Positions 1 through 9,127 of a DNA stretch of 64,000 nt are shown here, in pieces. The stretch spans positions 62,001-126,000 of the forward strand of contig JACIYN010000005.1 in NCBI GenBank assembly GCA_014359885.1. Direction: 5' to 3'. Source of the stretch: Desulfacinum sp. GTDB taxonomy: Bacteria > Desulfobacterota > Syntrophobacteria > Syntrophobacterales > DSM-9756. Every line of letters begins with the position of its first letter. The stretch's first letter is position 1. The notes under the pieces were generated by a model. It saw only the letters and a list, made by a program, of their open reading frames with translations, was not told the DNA's origin and searched no databases. Position numbers and translations under genes: made by a program.

Positions 1-1053
1 CCGCACGCGGAACGGCTTGGACGTGCCGTCGCTCACAATGTAGAAGGCCAGCTCCCCCTTGGGGGCTTCCGTGTGGTGAAACACCTCCCCTTCCGGCACC
101 CGGATGCCTTCCTCCACCAGCAGGAAGTGCTGGATGAGGGATTCGATCTTGGTATAGACGTCCGTTTTCTTGGGATAGACGATGGTGGGATCGTCCACGG
201 CGATCTCCCCTTCGGGCAGCCGATCCAGGGCCTGGAGGATGATCCGGCAGCTCTGGCGCATCTCCTCCATTCGAACCAGATACCGATCATAGGTGTCGCC
301 GTTTTGTCCCACAGGCACCACGAAATCGAACTCCTCATACCCGCAGTAAGGATCCGCCCGCCGAACGTCCCAGGCAATGCCCGACCCGCGCGCCACCGGC
401 CCGCTCAACCCGTAGTCCAACACCTCGTCCACGGTGAGCACCCCCACGTCCCTGGTGCGCCGGATCCAGATGGGATTGCGGGTGAGAAGCGTTTCGTAAT
501 CCTTCATCTTTTGCGGGAAGGTCCGGCAGAACTCGCGGACTTCCGCGGTCCATCCGTCCGGAAGATCCCGGGCCAGGCCGCCGATGCGAAAGTAGCAGGG
601 AAAGAGGCGCCCTCCGGCCACGGCCTCGAAAAGGTCCATGAGCTGCTCGCGCTCCCGGAACGCATAGAAGAGCGGCGTCATGGCACCCAAGTCGTGGGCG
701 TGGGTGCCGAGCCAGAAAAGGTGGCTGGCGATCCGCGTCATTTCGGCGATGATTACACGGATCAACCGCGCCCGCGGCGGCACTTCCACTCCCAGCAGCT
801 TTTCCACCGCCAGCACGAAGCCCAGGTTGTTGGCCGATCCCGCCAGGTAGTCGATCCGATCGGTCAGCGGCAGGCACTGCTGGTACGTGCGGGCTTCCAT
901 GAGTTTTTCGATGCCCCGGTGCAGATAGCCGATATCGGGCGTGCAGCGCACCACCACCTCGCCTTCCAGCTCCACCACCACGCGGAGCACGCCGTGGGTG
1001 CTGGGATGCTGGGGCCCCACATTGAGGATGAGACGTTCCGGGTATTGACTCAT
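1..1053 (-). CDS. nuoD: NADH-quinone oxidoreductase subunit D (NuoD), 3' end outside window
   Basis: Reverse translation from the ATG at 1053 stays open to base 1 (351 codons) and begins MSQYPERLILNVGPQHPSTH, the hallmark N-terminus of the 49-kDa subunit of complex I. Further family blocks are visible, including DIGYLHRGIEKLMEARTY and RIDYLAGSANNLGF. NuoD is part of the peripheral arm at the quinone-binding site, next to NuoB. The family is usually 400-420 residues, so roughly 50-60 C-terminal residues lie beyond the left edge. It is the last visible gene of the nuo operon and is separated from nuoC by about 520 bp, which is unusual because nuoC and nuoD normally abut or are fused. Confidence 0.95.
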   Translation of the reverse strand, partial: MSQYPERLILNVGPQHPSTHGVLRVVVELEGEVVVRCTPDIGYLHRGIEKLMEARTYQQCLPLTDRIDYLAGSANNLGFVLAVEKLLGVEVPPRARLIRVIIAEMTRIASHLFWLGTHAHDLGAMTPLFYAFREREQLMDLFEAVAGGRLFPCYFRIGGLARDLPDGWTAEVREFCRTFPQKMKDYETLLTRNPIWIRRTRDVGVLTVDEVLDYGLSGPVARGSGIAWDVRRADPYCGYEEFDFVVPVGQNGDTYDRYLVRMEEMRQSCRIILQALDRLPEGEIAVDDPTIVYPKKTDVYTKIESLIQHFLLVEEGIRVPEGEVFHHTEAPKGELAFYIVSDGTSKPFRVR

Positions 1054-1411
1054 GGGCTTTTCCACATCGGCGTCTCTTTGCGCCTAACGATCATGGCGAA
1101 GCTCGCCACCCCGCATGGATGAAAGAACTTGCACCGGGGTGTTTTCCGCTCTGTAAGATCTTTTCTCTCTCTGTGGGAGCGCCGCAAGGCGCGATGAGCT
1201 GGCGGGCGCAATGTCACGGAATGGCCGACCACCCCATTCGCGGCTTTCGCCGCTCCCACAGAAAGTGATAGTGTTCCCACAGGTAATGGTGCTTCCCCAG
1301 GTGATGCTGCACCTATTCGTTCTTAATCCAAGCTTCCGATATCTTGCAACATACCGAAAACACAATTCTTTCATATAAACCCCCATCACGGACCGCCCCT
1401 GACAACGAAGG

Positions 1412-1506
1412 ATGAAACGCACCTTTGGGAACCAGGCCCCTGTAGGGGCGAATGATTATTCGCCCCTACAGGCCGCGCGCACGAACGAAACGAGGTCGCA
1501 TTTCAT
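1412..1506. repeat. 95-bp foldback repeat, copy 1
   Basis: Imperfect terminal inverted repeats (ATGAAACGCACCT at 1412-1424, matching AGGTCGCATTTCAT at 1493-1506 with one bulge and one mismatch) flank a central 14-bp-stem hairpin at 1440-1471 (arm CTGTAGGGGCGAAT). The second full copy at 53561-53655 is nearly identical, including the GGCCGCGCGCACGAACGA stretch after the central hairpin. Similarity also continues about 30 bp to the left of the element. Confidence 0.8.
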
Positions 1507-1547
1507 ATAAAACTGGGCGATTCTCGCCTCCTGTGCGGTTCTGAAGA

Positions 1548-1564
1548 GCGGGCCTAAAGCCCGC
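1548..1564. repeat. GC-rich REP-like hairpin (GCGGGC-CTAAA-GCCCGC)
   Basis: A 6-bp stem with loop CTAAA sits just downstream of the nuoC stop codon. It belongs to the same family as the GGGCGGGC-GTAAA-GCCCGCCC hairpins at 34927, 48355, 51065 and 53258. Without a U-tract it is not a typical intrinsic terminator. Confidence 0.7.
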
Positions 1565-1574
1565 CCCCTTACCA

Positions 1575-2057
1575 TTAGTCCAGATCCCAGACGGGCCCTT
1601 CCGTGGGATAATCCTTTCTCAACGGGTGCCCTTCCCAGTCGGGAGGAAGGAGGATCCGTCTCAGGTCCGGATGTCCTTGGAACTCGATGCCGAAAAGGTC
1701 GTAGGCTTCCCGCTCCAGCCAGCCCGCGGCGCTCCAGAGCGGCGTAAGGGAAGGCACGCCGGGCGGATCCCCCTCGGCCCAGGTCTTCACCCGCAAAAGG
1801 GCGGACCTTTCGTGGCTCCACACGTGATAGACCAGCTGGAACCGGGGCCGCCTGGGGAGATAGTCCACCGCCGTCACGTCGCTCAGGTACCGAAACCCCC
1901 TCCGGTCCCGAAGCTCTTTCATGACCTCCAGAAGCTGGTCCCGTGGCACCACCACCCACCACTGGTCCCGAAAGGTCCCCTTTTCCAGGACGGCCTCCGA
2001 AGGAAGGCCTTCCAACACCTCTTCCAGCCACGAACGGGTCTCTTCCGAGCGGCTCAT
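1575..2057 (-). CDS. nuoC: NADH-quinone oxidoreductase subunit C (NuoC)
   Basis: The product is 160 residues starting [10 protein letters not shown]. It contains the 30-kDa-subunit signature region [20 protein letters not shown] followed by [19 protein letters not shown]. NuoC is a soluble peripheral-arm subunit of complex I that packs against NuoD and NuoB. The ATG at 2057 was chosen because it overlaps the nuoB stop (ATGA, 4 bp), indicating translational coupling. The longer frame upstream runs through nuoB and is not family-like. Length is normal for unfused NuoC. Confidence 0.95.
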   Translation of the reverse strand: MSRSEETRSWLEEVLEGLPSEAVLEKGTFRDQWWVVVPRDQLLEVMKELRDRRGFRYLSDVTAVDYLPRRPRFQLVYHVWSHERSALLRVKTWAEGDPPGVPSLTPLWSAAGWLEREAYDLFGIEFQGHPDLRRILLPPDWEGHPLRKDYPTEGPVWDLD

Positions 2058-2587
2058 GAACGCGCCTCCCCGATCATCTCCACATCCGCCGGGACCCTTA
2101 CCGGCCCCTCCTTTCGGGTGAGGAAAGGATCCTTGCGGATCTTTTCGTGGAGCTTCAGGATGCCGTAGAGGAGCGCCTCCGGCCGGGGCGGGCAGCCGGG
2201 AACGTACACGTCCACGGGAAGATGCCGGTCGATGCCCTGGACCACGGCGTAACTTCGGAAGATCCCCCCGGAACAGGCGCACGCTCCCATGGCGATGACC
2301 CACTTGGGCTCCGGCATCTGCTCATAGATGCGGATCACGGCGGGAAGCATCTTCTTGGTGACCGTGCCGGCCACGATCATGAGATCCGCCTGGCGGGGTG
2401 ACGCCCGGAAGGCTTCCATGCCGAACCGGGCGATGTCGAACCGGTTGGCCGCCGTGCAGATCATTTCGATGGCGCAGCAGGCCAGTCCGAAGGTGGCGGG
2501 CCACACGGACGACTTTCGGGCCCAGTTGACGAACTTTTCCAGGGTGGCCGTGAGCACCTGGTTCTGGATCCGCTCTTCTATTCCCAT
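2054..2587 (-). CDS. nuoB: NADH-quinone oxidoreductase subunit B (NuoB)
   Basis: The product is 177 residues starting [10 protein letters not shown]. It carries the cysteine ligands of cluster N2: the adjacent pair in GLACCAIEM, then MGACACSGG and [16 protein letters not shown]. NuoB links the Fe-S chain to the quinone site. The ATG at 2587 overlaps the end of nuoA by 10 bp. Upstream in-frame starts would extend through nuoA, so this start is preferred. Length matches the family. Confidence 0.96.
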   Translation of the reverse strand: MGIEERIQNQVLTATLEKFVNWARKSSVWPATFGLACCAIEMICTAANRFDIARFGMEAFRASPRQADLMIVAGTVTKKMLPAVIRIYEQMPEPKWVIAMGACACSGGIFRSYAVVQGIDRHLPVDVYVPGCPPRPEALLYGILKLHEKIRKDPFLTRKEGPVRVPADVEMIGEARS

Positions 2588-2934
2588 TCCAAGGCCCCCT
2601 TGCGGTAGAGATAGACCAGGCCGATGAGGATCACCGCCGTGAAAAGGAGCATCTCCACGAAGCCGAACCAGCCCAGATCCCGAAAGACCACGGCCCAGGG
2701 ATAGAGAAAGACCGTCTCGATGTCGAAGATGATGAAGACCATGGCCACCACGTAGAACTTGATGGGAAAATGGATCTCCAGACTTCCCAGGGGATCCATG
2801 CCGCATTCGTAAGGGAGCATCTTTTCCCGGGTGACCCGGCGCCGGCCGATGCGGGCCGAAAGGAAAAGGATGACCGCCATGACCCCCATGGTCACCACCA
2901 GGTAGAGAAGGGCCGGGATGTAGACGGCGGTCAT
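2578..2934 (-). CDS. nuoA: NADH-quinone oxidoreductase subunit A (NuoA)
   Basis: The product is 118 residues with three hydrophobic helices (about residues 6-26, 58-80 and 86-110). It has the conserved [10 protein letters not shown] loop and the [13 protein letters not shown] segment typical of NuoA/ND3. It is a membrane subunit at the junction of the peripheral and membrane arms. The ATG at 2934 was chosen because residues upstream of [11 protein letters not shown] are shadow sequence from nuoEF. It follows nuoEF by 23 bp. Confidence 0.95.
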   Translation of the reverse strand: MTAVYIPALLYLVVTMGVMAVILFLSARIGRRRVTREKMLPYECGMDPLGSLEIHFPIKFYVVAMVFIIFDIETVFLYPWAVVFRDLGWFGFVEMLLFTAVILIGLVYLYRKGALEWE

Positions 2935-2957
2935 GGGATCACCTCCAACGGGTTTCC

Positions 2958-4805
2958 TCAGGCGGGGCAGACCCCCAGGGGGCAGGCCTTGTCCACGATG
3001 TGGGCCAGGTATTCGTCCTTGAGACGCTCGATGGTGGTTCTCACGAAAAAGATGGGCGACATGGCCAGGGCGCAATTGGCTGTGGCCGACATGGTCCGGG
3101 CCAGGTCGATCAGGAGGTCCAGATCGGTCTCCCGGCCGTCACCTGCGGCGATGCGCGTGAGCGTATCGTAGAGGACCCGGGTTCCGCGGCGGCACGGCGT
3201 GCAGAATCCGCAGGACTCATGCTGAAAGAAGTGCATGATGTTTCGCACCACGTCCACCACACAGGTGCGCTCGTTCATGACCAGCATGGTGCCCGAACCC
3301 AGGGCCCCGCCCTTTTGTTGCATGGATGCGTAATCCATGACGGTGTCCAGATGCTCGGCCGTGAAAAAGCCGAAGGACGCTCCGCCCGTCTGGCACATCT
3401 TGAAGGGAATGCCGTCCCGCATCCCGCCGCCGTAACGCTCGATGAGCTCGCGAAGGGTCAGGCCCAGCGGCGCCTCCACGATCTGGGGCTCGTTCACGTG
3501 GCCGCAGATCTGGTAGAGCTTCACCCCCGGGGAGTCCTCCGTACCGAACGACCGGTACCAGGCGGCGCCGTTTCGAAGGATGGCCGGCACATTGGCCAGC
3601 GTTTCCACGTTGTTCACCACCGTGGGGTTCTCCCACAGGCCGCGCACCCCGGGAAACGGAGGCTTCACCCGGGGATTGCCCCGCAGCCCCTCGATGGACT
3701 CGATGAGAGCCGTTTCCTCGCCGCACACGTACGCGCCGGCCCCCGAGCGGATCTCGATGTCGAAGCTGAAATCCGACCCCAGGATCCTTTCCCCCAGAAA
3801 GCCGCGCTCCCGGGCCTGCTCCACCGCTTTCTGCAGCCGATACATGGAAAGGTAATATTCGCCGCGAACGTAGATGAACCCCTTGTTGGCCCCCACGGCA
3901 TAGCCGGCGATGATCAGTCCCTCCACCAGCCGGTGGGGGTTTCCCTCCATGATGTAACGGTCTTTGAAGGTTCCCGGCTCGCCCTCATCGGCGTTGCAGA
4001 TGACGTACTTTTCCGGCGCCTTGATGGGAAGCGTGAAGGACCACTTGAGTCCCGTGGGGAAGCCGGCTCCGCCCCGGCCGCGGAGCCCCGATTCCTTCAC
4101 TTCCTCCACCACATCTCCCGGGGCCATGGAAGAAAGCACCTTCTTCAGGGCCTCATAGCCGCCAATCTGGATGTAGTCGTCGATGCTTTCCGGATCCACG
4201 TCGCCCACGCCATGGAGCAGCACCGCCCGACGATGCACGTCCAAATCCTTTCGCACCCGGCCGCCGGAACCGGGGAGTTTTCGATAATCCACCGTGCGGC
4301 CCGCCCGGTAATCGTCGATCACCTTCTGGATCTTCTCCCGGGTGAGGTTTCCGAAGACCACCTCGTTGATTTGCATGGCGGGGGCCACTTCGCACACGCC
4401 CAGGCACGAAGATCGTTCCAGGGTGAAAAGACCGTCCGGCGTGGTCTCCCCTTCTCGCACGCCCAGGACGTCCTCCAGGACGTGGATCAGGTTTTCGCCC
4501 CCCAGGATGTGGCAGGCGGGAGATTCGCAAACCCGAATGATGAACCGCCCCCGGGGCTGCAGGGAGAGCATGGTGTAGAAGGTGGCGATGCCGTAGAGGT
4601 AGCTCAGGTGCACATCCAGCGCGTCGGCGATCTCGGCCAGCACATTGGCCGGAAGCCAGTTGCCGCAGACGGCCTGGGCCTCGGTGAGAAGCGGAAGAAG
4701 CGTTCCCTTCTTGCCGGCATACTTGCCGATGACCTCACGAAGACGGTTGGATTCCTCGGGCGTGAGATCCTTGGTGGGGTTCAGAAAAACCGCCGGTCGC
4801 CTCAT
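2958..4805 (-). CDS. nuoEF: Fused NADH-quinone oxidoreductase subunit E/F (NuoEF)
   Basis: A single 615-residue product joins NuoE (about residues 1-160) to NuoF (about 185-600). The NuoE part has the [2Fe-2S] cysteines in VCESPACHI and CLGVCEVAP. The NuoF part has the FMN/NADH blocks GRGGAGFPTGLKW, CNADEGEPGTFKDR and AGAYVCGEETALI, and the 4Fe-4S motif ESCGFCTPCRRGT with a later Cys in TANCALA. The protein is the NADH-oxidising module of complex I. The start at 4805 (MRRPAVFL) has AGGTGG upstream; an ATG at 4829 would add eight residues but lacks a clear ribosome-binding site. It heads the nuo operon here. A similar NADH module of a bifurcating hydrogenase is less likely given nuoA-D next door. 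Confidence 0.95.
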   Translation of the reverse strand: MRRPAVFLNPTKDLTPEESNRLREVIGKYAGKKGTLLPLLTEAQAVCGNWLPANVLAEIADALDVHLSYLYGIATFYTMLSLQPRGRFIIRVCESPACHILGGENLIHVLEDVLGVREGETTPDGLFTLERSSCLGVCEVAPAMQINEVVFGNLTREKIQKVIDDYRAGRTVDYRKLPGSGGRVRKDLDVHRRAVLLHGVGDVDPESIDDYIQIGGYEALKKVLSSMAPGDVVEEVKESGLRGRGGAGFPTGLKWSFTLPIKAPEKYVICNADEGEPGTFKDRYIMEGNPHRLVEGLIIAGYAVGANKGFIYVRGEYYLSMYRLQKAVEQARERGFLGERILGSDFSFDIEIRSGAGAYVCGEETALIESIEGLRGNPRVKPPFPGVRGLWENPTVVNNVETLANVPAILRNGAAWYRSFGTEDSPGVKLYQICGHVNEPQIVEAPLGLTLRELIERYGGGMRDGIPFKMCQTGGASFGFFTAEHLDTVMDYASMQQKGGALGSGTMLVMNERTCVVDVVRNIMHFFQHESCGFCTPCRRGTRVLYDTLTRIAAGDGRETDLDLLIDLARTMSATANCALAMSPIFFVRTTIERLKDEYLAHIVDKACPLGVCPA

Positions 4806-5184
4806 GCACCACCTGCCTGTGTCTTCCATTCGCCGGAACCCAAGTCGCAGGAGCGGGCGCTGTCACGGGAGCGAGAGAGAGCGGGAGTTTGCACAACCAT
4901 GCCCCAAGAAAGGGCCGCGTGTCAAGAAATTTTTCACAAAGTTCTTCCGCCGCTGTGCGTTTTCGCGGCACCTTTCCCCCCGGAAGGTCATCGTAGCCCT
5001 CAAGTTTCGCCTAAAAGATGACGATGGAATAAGAGATGCGGTTGAGGTTCACCATTGATCCGCCCGACCCCATCGGCCTGCATCAGCGGCCCGAGGGGGA
5101 CGAGCGCTGGCCGGTGGTCTCCATGACCGGACCGGCGCGCACAGGGCCGGTCACGAACGGATTGCACCGCCGAGGAGGCACCCC
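4806..5184. other. Divergent intergenic region between nuoEF and the chemoreceptor gene
   Basis: About 380 bp separate the two divergent starts. A candidate nuo promoter lies at 4896-4925. No repeat of the families found elsewhere in the window is present, and no convincing motility sigma-28 promoter was seen ahead of the chemoreceptor. Confidence 0.6.
4896..4925 (-). promoter_or_regulatory. Weak candidate sigma-70 promoter for the nuo operon
   Basis: On the minus strand a perfect TTGACA (4920-4925) is followed after 18 bp by CATGGT (4896-4901), about 90 bp ahead of nuoEF. The -35 is consensus but the -10 is poor, so this is a guess from sequence alone. Confidence 0.3.
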
Positions 5185-8124
5185 ATGACCGACCGACTGT
5201 CCCTTAGAGCCAAATTGACCGTGATGTCCATGGGCCTTGTTGTCATTCCCGTACTCCTGGTTTCCCTCTTCAGTACGCACCAGATCCAATCCTCCATGGG
5301 CGCCCTGATCTCCGAAACCAGCCTGAGTCTTAAGGCAGAGGCCGTCAGTAAATTACAGCTCGGATTGGAACGCGACCGGCTAACCGTTCAAGGACTCATC
5401 CAGAGGGTGGAATCGGAGGCTCTGAGCTTGGCCGCTTCATCCAACACCCTTGGATACCTGAGCGCCCGAAACGGAGAGAATGACCTCCTCAACGATCTGG
5501 CGCGCCGCCAAGTGGAACGGGTCGTGGAGGGTGTTCTCAATACCTGCCGAGCGCAGCAGGAGCTACTCACCAAAAAACTCCAGAGCGACCTGACCGTGGC
5601 CGATCACCTGCTTCGATCCCACGGAGACATCCAAAAGTCGCCGCTGCCCTTCCCGTGGAAAGCCAAGAATCAGTTTACGGGTGAAGAGGCGTCAATCCAG
5701 TTGCCGCTGCTGGAAATCGGGGGTCTCTTTCTTCGCCCCACCTCATCCATGGCCGAACGGGTTCCAGTCGTGGATGACGTCAAGGAACTCATCGGCAGCA
5801 CCTGCACCATCTTTCAGAAGATGAACGACGCCGGAGACATGGTGCGCGTGGCCACCAACATCACGACCCCCGACGGTCTGCGGGCCATCGGGACGTTTCT
5901 TCCGGCAATCAGGCTGGACGGCCTTCCCAACCCTATCATCCAGGATGTGTTGGAGGGCAAGACCCATATCGGGCGCACCCAGATTTTCGGCGACTGGCAC
6001 ACGGCCGCCTACAAGCCCCTGCAGGACTCGGAGGGCCAAATCGTGGGCATGCTTTACGTGGGCGTCAAGGAACAGGACAGCCGGGAGCTGGTAGAGAGCA
6101 TCACGGAGACGCGCTTTGGGGAAAGCGGCCACGTTTTCGTTATTAATTCCACTGGAAAAATCCTGCTCCACCCGGATAATTCCATGGTCGGCAAAAATAT
6201 CATCACAGACCTGAATCTGCCGGAGCTCCAGGAAGTCACCTATCGAAAGAGAGAAGGTAGGAACCGTTTCTTTACTTACACCTACCAGGGGCGCAAAAGG
6301 TTCGTGGTCTATAACTATTTCAAGGATTGGGACTGGATTCTGTGTGCCACCGGTTACTGGGACGAACTGACGGAAGAGGCGGCCCGGATTTCCTTCGACT
6401 TGTTAAAGAAGGACATCCAAGCTTTTGCCGATAACGCGCTCCTGGAAACCCAGAGCGGCCTCCATCCCCTCTACACCCGGGTGCGGTTCATAGACGCCCA
6501 TGGCCTGGAGCTCATCAAATGGCAACAAGGTTCGCTTACGGACGAGCTCCAGGATGTCTCCAAGCAGCCATGGTTCCTCAAGTGCCGAACCATCGAGGAA
6601 GGCCGGGTGGTGCATGGAGGGCTCCTGGAGCAAGGCGTTGCAGGGGGGCCGGAAATGCTCGTGGTGAGTCCGGTGCATCTCCACGGAGTTTTCAGGGGGG
6701 CCGTCGCGCTCAACATGAACTGGAAACTCGTGTGGCAAACGATCCAGGATCACACCTACGGAAAAAGCGGTTATCCATTCGTGATCGATGCCCAGGGCCG
6801 GCCGGTGGCCCATCCCAAATACGATGTCACCAGCGGCATCCGGCTTACGGAGGACAAATACGGGGACTTGGCGGAATTGGTGAAATCCCGGATGCTCACG
6901 GGTGAGACCGGCTACGGGGAGTATACTTTCCAGGGAATCCGCAAGGTGGCGGTCTTTGCGCCCATCCACTTGGGGAACCACCTGTTCAGTATTGCCGCGA
7001 CCCTTCCCATTCAGGAGGTCTACGCGCTCGCGGACACCATGGAACTGACCACCGAAAGCGCCCTGGACCGCCTCAATCTCTTTGCCGGCCTTTTCGCCCT
7101 GGCCATGGGACTCGTGGCCATACTGGTCGGCTACCGCACGAGCACCCGCATCGCCGTGCCGCTCACGCGGGTGATCGACGGCCTCAATGAAGGAGCCGAA
7201 CAGGTGGCCGCCGCCTCCCACGAAGTCTCCTCCGCCAGCCAATCCCTGGCCGAGGGGGCCTCCCGGCAGGCGGCATCCCTGGAGGAGACCTCGTCAGCCC
7301 TGGAAGAGCTGGCGGCCATGACCCGCCAAAACGCCGAGAACGCCCGGGAGGCCACGGAGCTCATGGACGGCGCTTCGGTCATCGTCCGCAAGGCGGATCT
7401 GTCCATGGACGAGCTGATCGTCAAGATGGGCCGCGCGACCGCCAGCAGCGAAGAGACCCAGAAGATCATCAAGACCATCGACGAGATCGCCTTCCAGACC
7501 AATCTCCTGGCTCTCAACGCCGCCGTGGAGGCGGCGCGGGCGGGAGAAGCCGGGGCGGGGTTCGCCGTGGTGGCCGAAGAGGTGCGCAACCTCGCCATGC
7601 GCGCCGCCCACGCGGCCAAGGAGACCGGAGATCTGCTGCACAAGACCATCGCCCAGATCAAGGACAGCTCGGATCAACTGGAAGAAACGAACAGCCTCTT
7701 CGCCCAGGTGACTCAAAGCACCGCCAAGATCACCCAGCTCGTAAAGGAGATCGCCCAGGCCTCCGGCGAGCAGGCGGAAGGCATCGAACAGATCAACCGG
7801 GCGGTGGCCGACATGGACCGCACGGTTCAGATGACGGCGGCCAACTCCGAGGAGTCCGCTTCCGCCGCGGAGGAATTGAACGCGCAGGCGGAACAGATGC
7901 GGGCCCTGGTCTTCGAACTGCTCCAACTGGTCCGAAGCCGCCGGGAGGCGGAAAGGCTTCTGGCGGGACGCGAGGAGGCCCAGGAGGCCGAATCCGAGGC
8001 CGTACACACCCACCCCGTACCCACCGGGAAAGACGAAGATCCGACACCGGCCCTCCCCCGCCGTGCCACCAAGGGGAACGGCGGGGATCGAAGCGCCATC
8101 GACTGGGAGGAGGGGGAATTCTAA
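5185..8124 (+). CDS. Methyl-accepting chemotaxis protein with two Cache-like sensor modules
   Basis: The product is 979 residues. A membrane helix at about 10-32 and another at about 632-652 enclose a large periplasmic region. That region has two Cache-type cores, around residues 230-345 ([19 protein letters not shown]) and 440-600 ([19 protein letters not shown]). After a short HAMP-like linker comes a full methyl-accepting signalling domain with the hairpin tip [20 protein letters not shown] at about 767-786. The protein should relay ligand binding to CheA/CheW. The C-terminus is a Pro/Gly-rich tail ending DWEEGEF, which resembles a CheR-docking tether. The ATG at 5185 has GAGGAGG eight bases upstream. 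No che genes are nearby, so the ligand cannot be inferred. Confidence 0.93.
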   Translation: MTDRLSLRAKLTVMSMGLVVIPVLLVSLFSTHQIQSSMGALISETSLSLKAEAVSKLQLGLERDRLTVQGLIQRVESEALSLAASSNTLGYLSARNGENDLLNDLARRQVERVVEGVLNTCRAQQELLTKKLQSDLTVADHLLRSHGDIQKSPLPFPWKAKNQFTGEEASIQLPLLEIGGLFLRPTSSMAERVPVVDDVKELIGSTCTIFQKMNDAGDMVRVATNITTPDGLRAIGTFLPAIRLDGLPNPIIQDVLEGKTHIGRTQIFGDWHTAAYKPLQDSEGQIVGMLYVGVKEQDSRELVESITETRFGESGHVFVINSTGKILLHPDNSMVGKNIITDLNLPELQEVTYRKREGRNRFFTYTYQGRKRFVVYNYFKDWDWILCATGYWDELTEEAARISFDLLKKDIQAFADNALLETQSGLHPLYTRVRFIDAHGLELIKWQQGSLTDELQDVSKQPWFLKCRTIEEGRVVHGGLLEQGVAGGPEMLVVSPVHLHGVFRGAVALNMNWKLVWQTIQDHTYGKSGYPFVIDAQGRPVAHPKYDVTSGIRLTEDKYGDLAELVKSRMLTGETGYGEYTFQGIRKVAVFAPIHLGNHLFSIAATLPIQEVYALADTMELTTESALDRLNLFAGLFALAMGLVAILVGYRTSTRIAVPLTRVIDGLNEGAEQVAAASHEVSSASQSLAEGASRQAASLEETSSALEELAAMTRQNAENAREATELMDGASVIVRKADLSMDELIVKMGRATASSEETQKIIKTIDEIAFQTNLLALNAAVEAARAGEAGAGFAVVAEEVRNLAMRAAHAAKETGDLLHKTIAQIKDSSDQLEETNSLFAQVTQSTAKITQLVKEIAQASGEQAEGIEQINRAVADMDRTVQMTAANSEESASAAEELNAQAEQMRALVFELLQLVRSRREAERLLAGREEAQEAESEAVHTHPVPTGKDEDPTPALPRRATKGNGGDRSAIDWEEGEF

Positions 8125-8557
8125 GCCGTCGGGAGGCTGCCTGGGAGCCTGTCCGAGAATGTTTTTCCGGCTCGAGAAGCGAAGGGTTTTCCCTTTACTT
8201 CGTAGCCGCGGGGCTTCAGCCCCGCGGAAAGGGTCATCGCACCCCCTTGAGATTACAACAACGATTCCCGATGGCCTCTCTGACACCCGTGGACTCTTCC
8301 GCAGCCCTAAAGGGCTGCGCTACAAGAAATGTGGTCACCCACGGCGTTTTCGGACAGCCCCCCTGGGACCTCCTCGGGCCGGCGGCCAGTGCGGGAGCCT
8401 TCGCCGATGGCGAGCGGTAACGGTGGGGGCGAAGGATTCTTCGGCTCTACCGTCCGCTGCGCCACGGGCTCCACCCTCTCCGTCAAGACCTTGATCCATC
8501 CGATCGAATAGTGTTTTACTGGCTCCGACATCGACACTTCAGACTGTTGGAGCAGCC
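8125..8557. other. Intergenic region containing the foldback element
   Basis: About 430 bp without a gene. The left half is the MITE-like element at 8142-8366. The remaining 190 bp ahead of the Nudix gene show no recognisable promoter or terminator. Confidence 0.6.
8142..8366 (-). repeat. MITE-like foldback element, copy 1 (about 225 bp)
   Basis: Terminal inverted repeats (GAGCCTGTCCGAGAATG on the left; GTTTTCGGACAGCCC on the right) enclose two GC-rich hairpins, CCGCGGGGC-TTCA-GCCCCGCGG at 8206-8227 and CGCAGCCC-TAAA-GGGCTGCG at 8300-8319. The same architecture in opposite orientation occurs at 38866-39087 and 48074-48290. No open reading frame inside looks real. The element fills most of the gap between the chemoreceptor gene and the Nudix gene. 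Confidence 0.75.
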
Positions 8558-9115
8558 ATGGAAGAACGCATCCGCACCCTGGGAAGCATCCACGCCAACC
8601 ACTTCAGCGCCTACCTGGACGCCGTCCGCTTAAGAACCGGCCGGATCACGGAACGCATCCGGATGGATCATCCGGAAGCGGCGGCGGTCCTGCCGTTTGT
8701 GGACGACGGCCGGCACGTGATCCTGGTCCGCCAGTGGCGATACGCCATCGGACGGGAAACCCTGGAAATCCCGGCGGGGAAGGTGGACCCCGGCGAGTCC
8801 GTGGAAGCCTGCGCCAAGCGGGAGCTCATGGAAGAAACAGGCTACGAGGCCCGACGATTCCTCCCCCTGTTTCGTTATCATCCCGCCATCGGCTATTCCA
8901 ACGAGGAGATCGCCATCTTTGCGGCGTCGGGGCTGGTGAAGGCCTCCCGGCGGGAGGACACGGACGAGATCTCCCGCGTGGAAGTGCTCCCGTGGGAGGA
9001 GGTGCTGGGCCGGATCCACGACGGAACCATCACCGACGGAAAGACGGTCATCGCCCTGTGCCTTTTCAAGAGTCTCTTGGACCGGGAAGCACTGCCCGAG
9101 GACTTTTTCCCGTAA
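8558..9115 (+). CDS. Nudix hydrolase, ADP-ribose pyrophosphatase type
   Basis: The product is 185 residues with a complete Nudix box at about residues 70-92 (GKVDPGESVEACAKRELMEE followed by TGY), matching GX5EX7REUXEEXGU. The flanking architecture (RQWRYAIGRETLEIPAG before the box and HPAIGYSNEEIAIFAA after it) is typical of the ADP-ribose pyrophosphatase subgroup (NudF/YqkG). Such enzymes hydrolyse ADP-ribose to AMP and ribose 5-phosphate. It lies 12 bp ahead of the GreA-like gene, probably in one transcript. Substrate assignment rests on family resemblance. Confidence 0.88.
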   Translation: MEERIRTLGSIHANHFSAYLDAVRLRTGRITERIRMDHPEAAAVLPFVDDGRHVILVRQWRYAIGRETLEIPAGKVDPGESVEACAKRELMEETGYEARRFLPLFRYHPAIGYSNEEIAIFAASGLVKASRREDTDEISRVEVLPWEEVLGRIHDGTITDGKTVIALCLFKSLLDREALPEDFFP

Positions 9116-9127
9116 GAGGGACCGGAC

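Larger units (their letters stand above)
1054..1574. other. Intergenic spacer inside the nuo operon, filled with repeats
   Basis: No convincing coding sequence lies between nuoC and nuoD. The stretch holds a foldback repeat (1412-1506), a hairpin at 1548-1564 and about 350 bp of otherwise unremarkable sequence. No strong sigma-70 promoter for nuoD was recognised. Cotranscription across the gap is possible but not shown. Confidence 0.7.

Noticed and set aside
4884-4905. GG-N10-GC match upstream of nuoEF as a sigma-54 promoter
   Set aside because: Register fits but the -24 block lacks TGGCA and the -12 lacks TTGC; too many mismatches, and no activator is nearby.
8206-8319. Two GC hairpins downstream of the chemoreceptor as an intrinsic terminator
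   Set aside because: No T-tract follows either stem on the gene strand, and the same hairpins recur in two other repeat elements.
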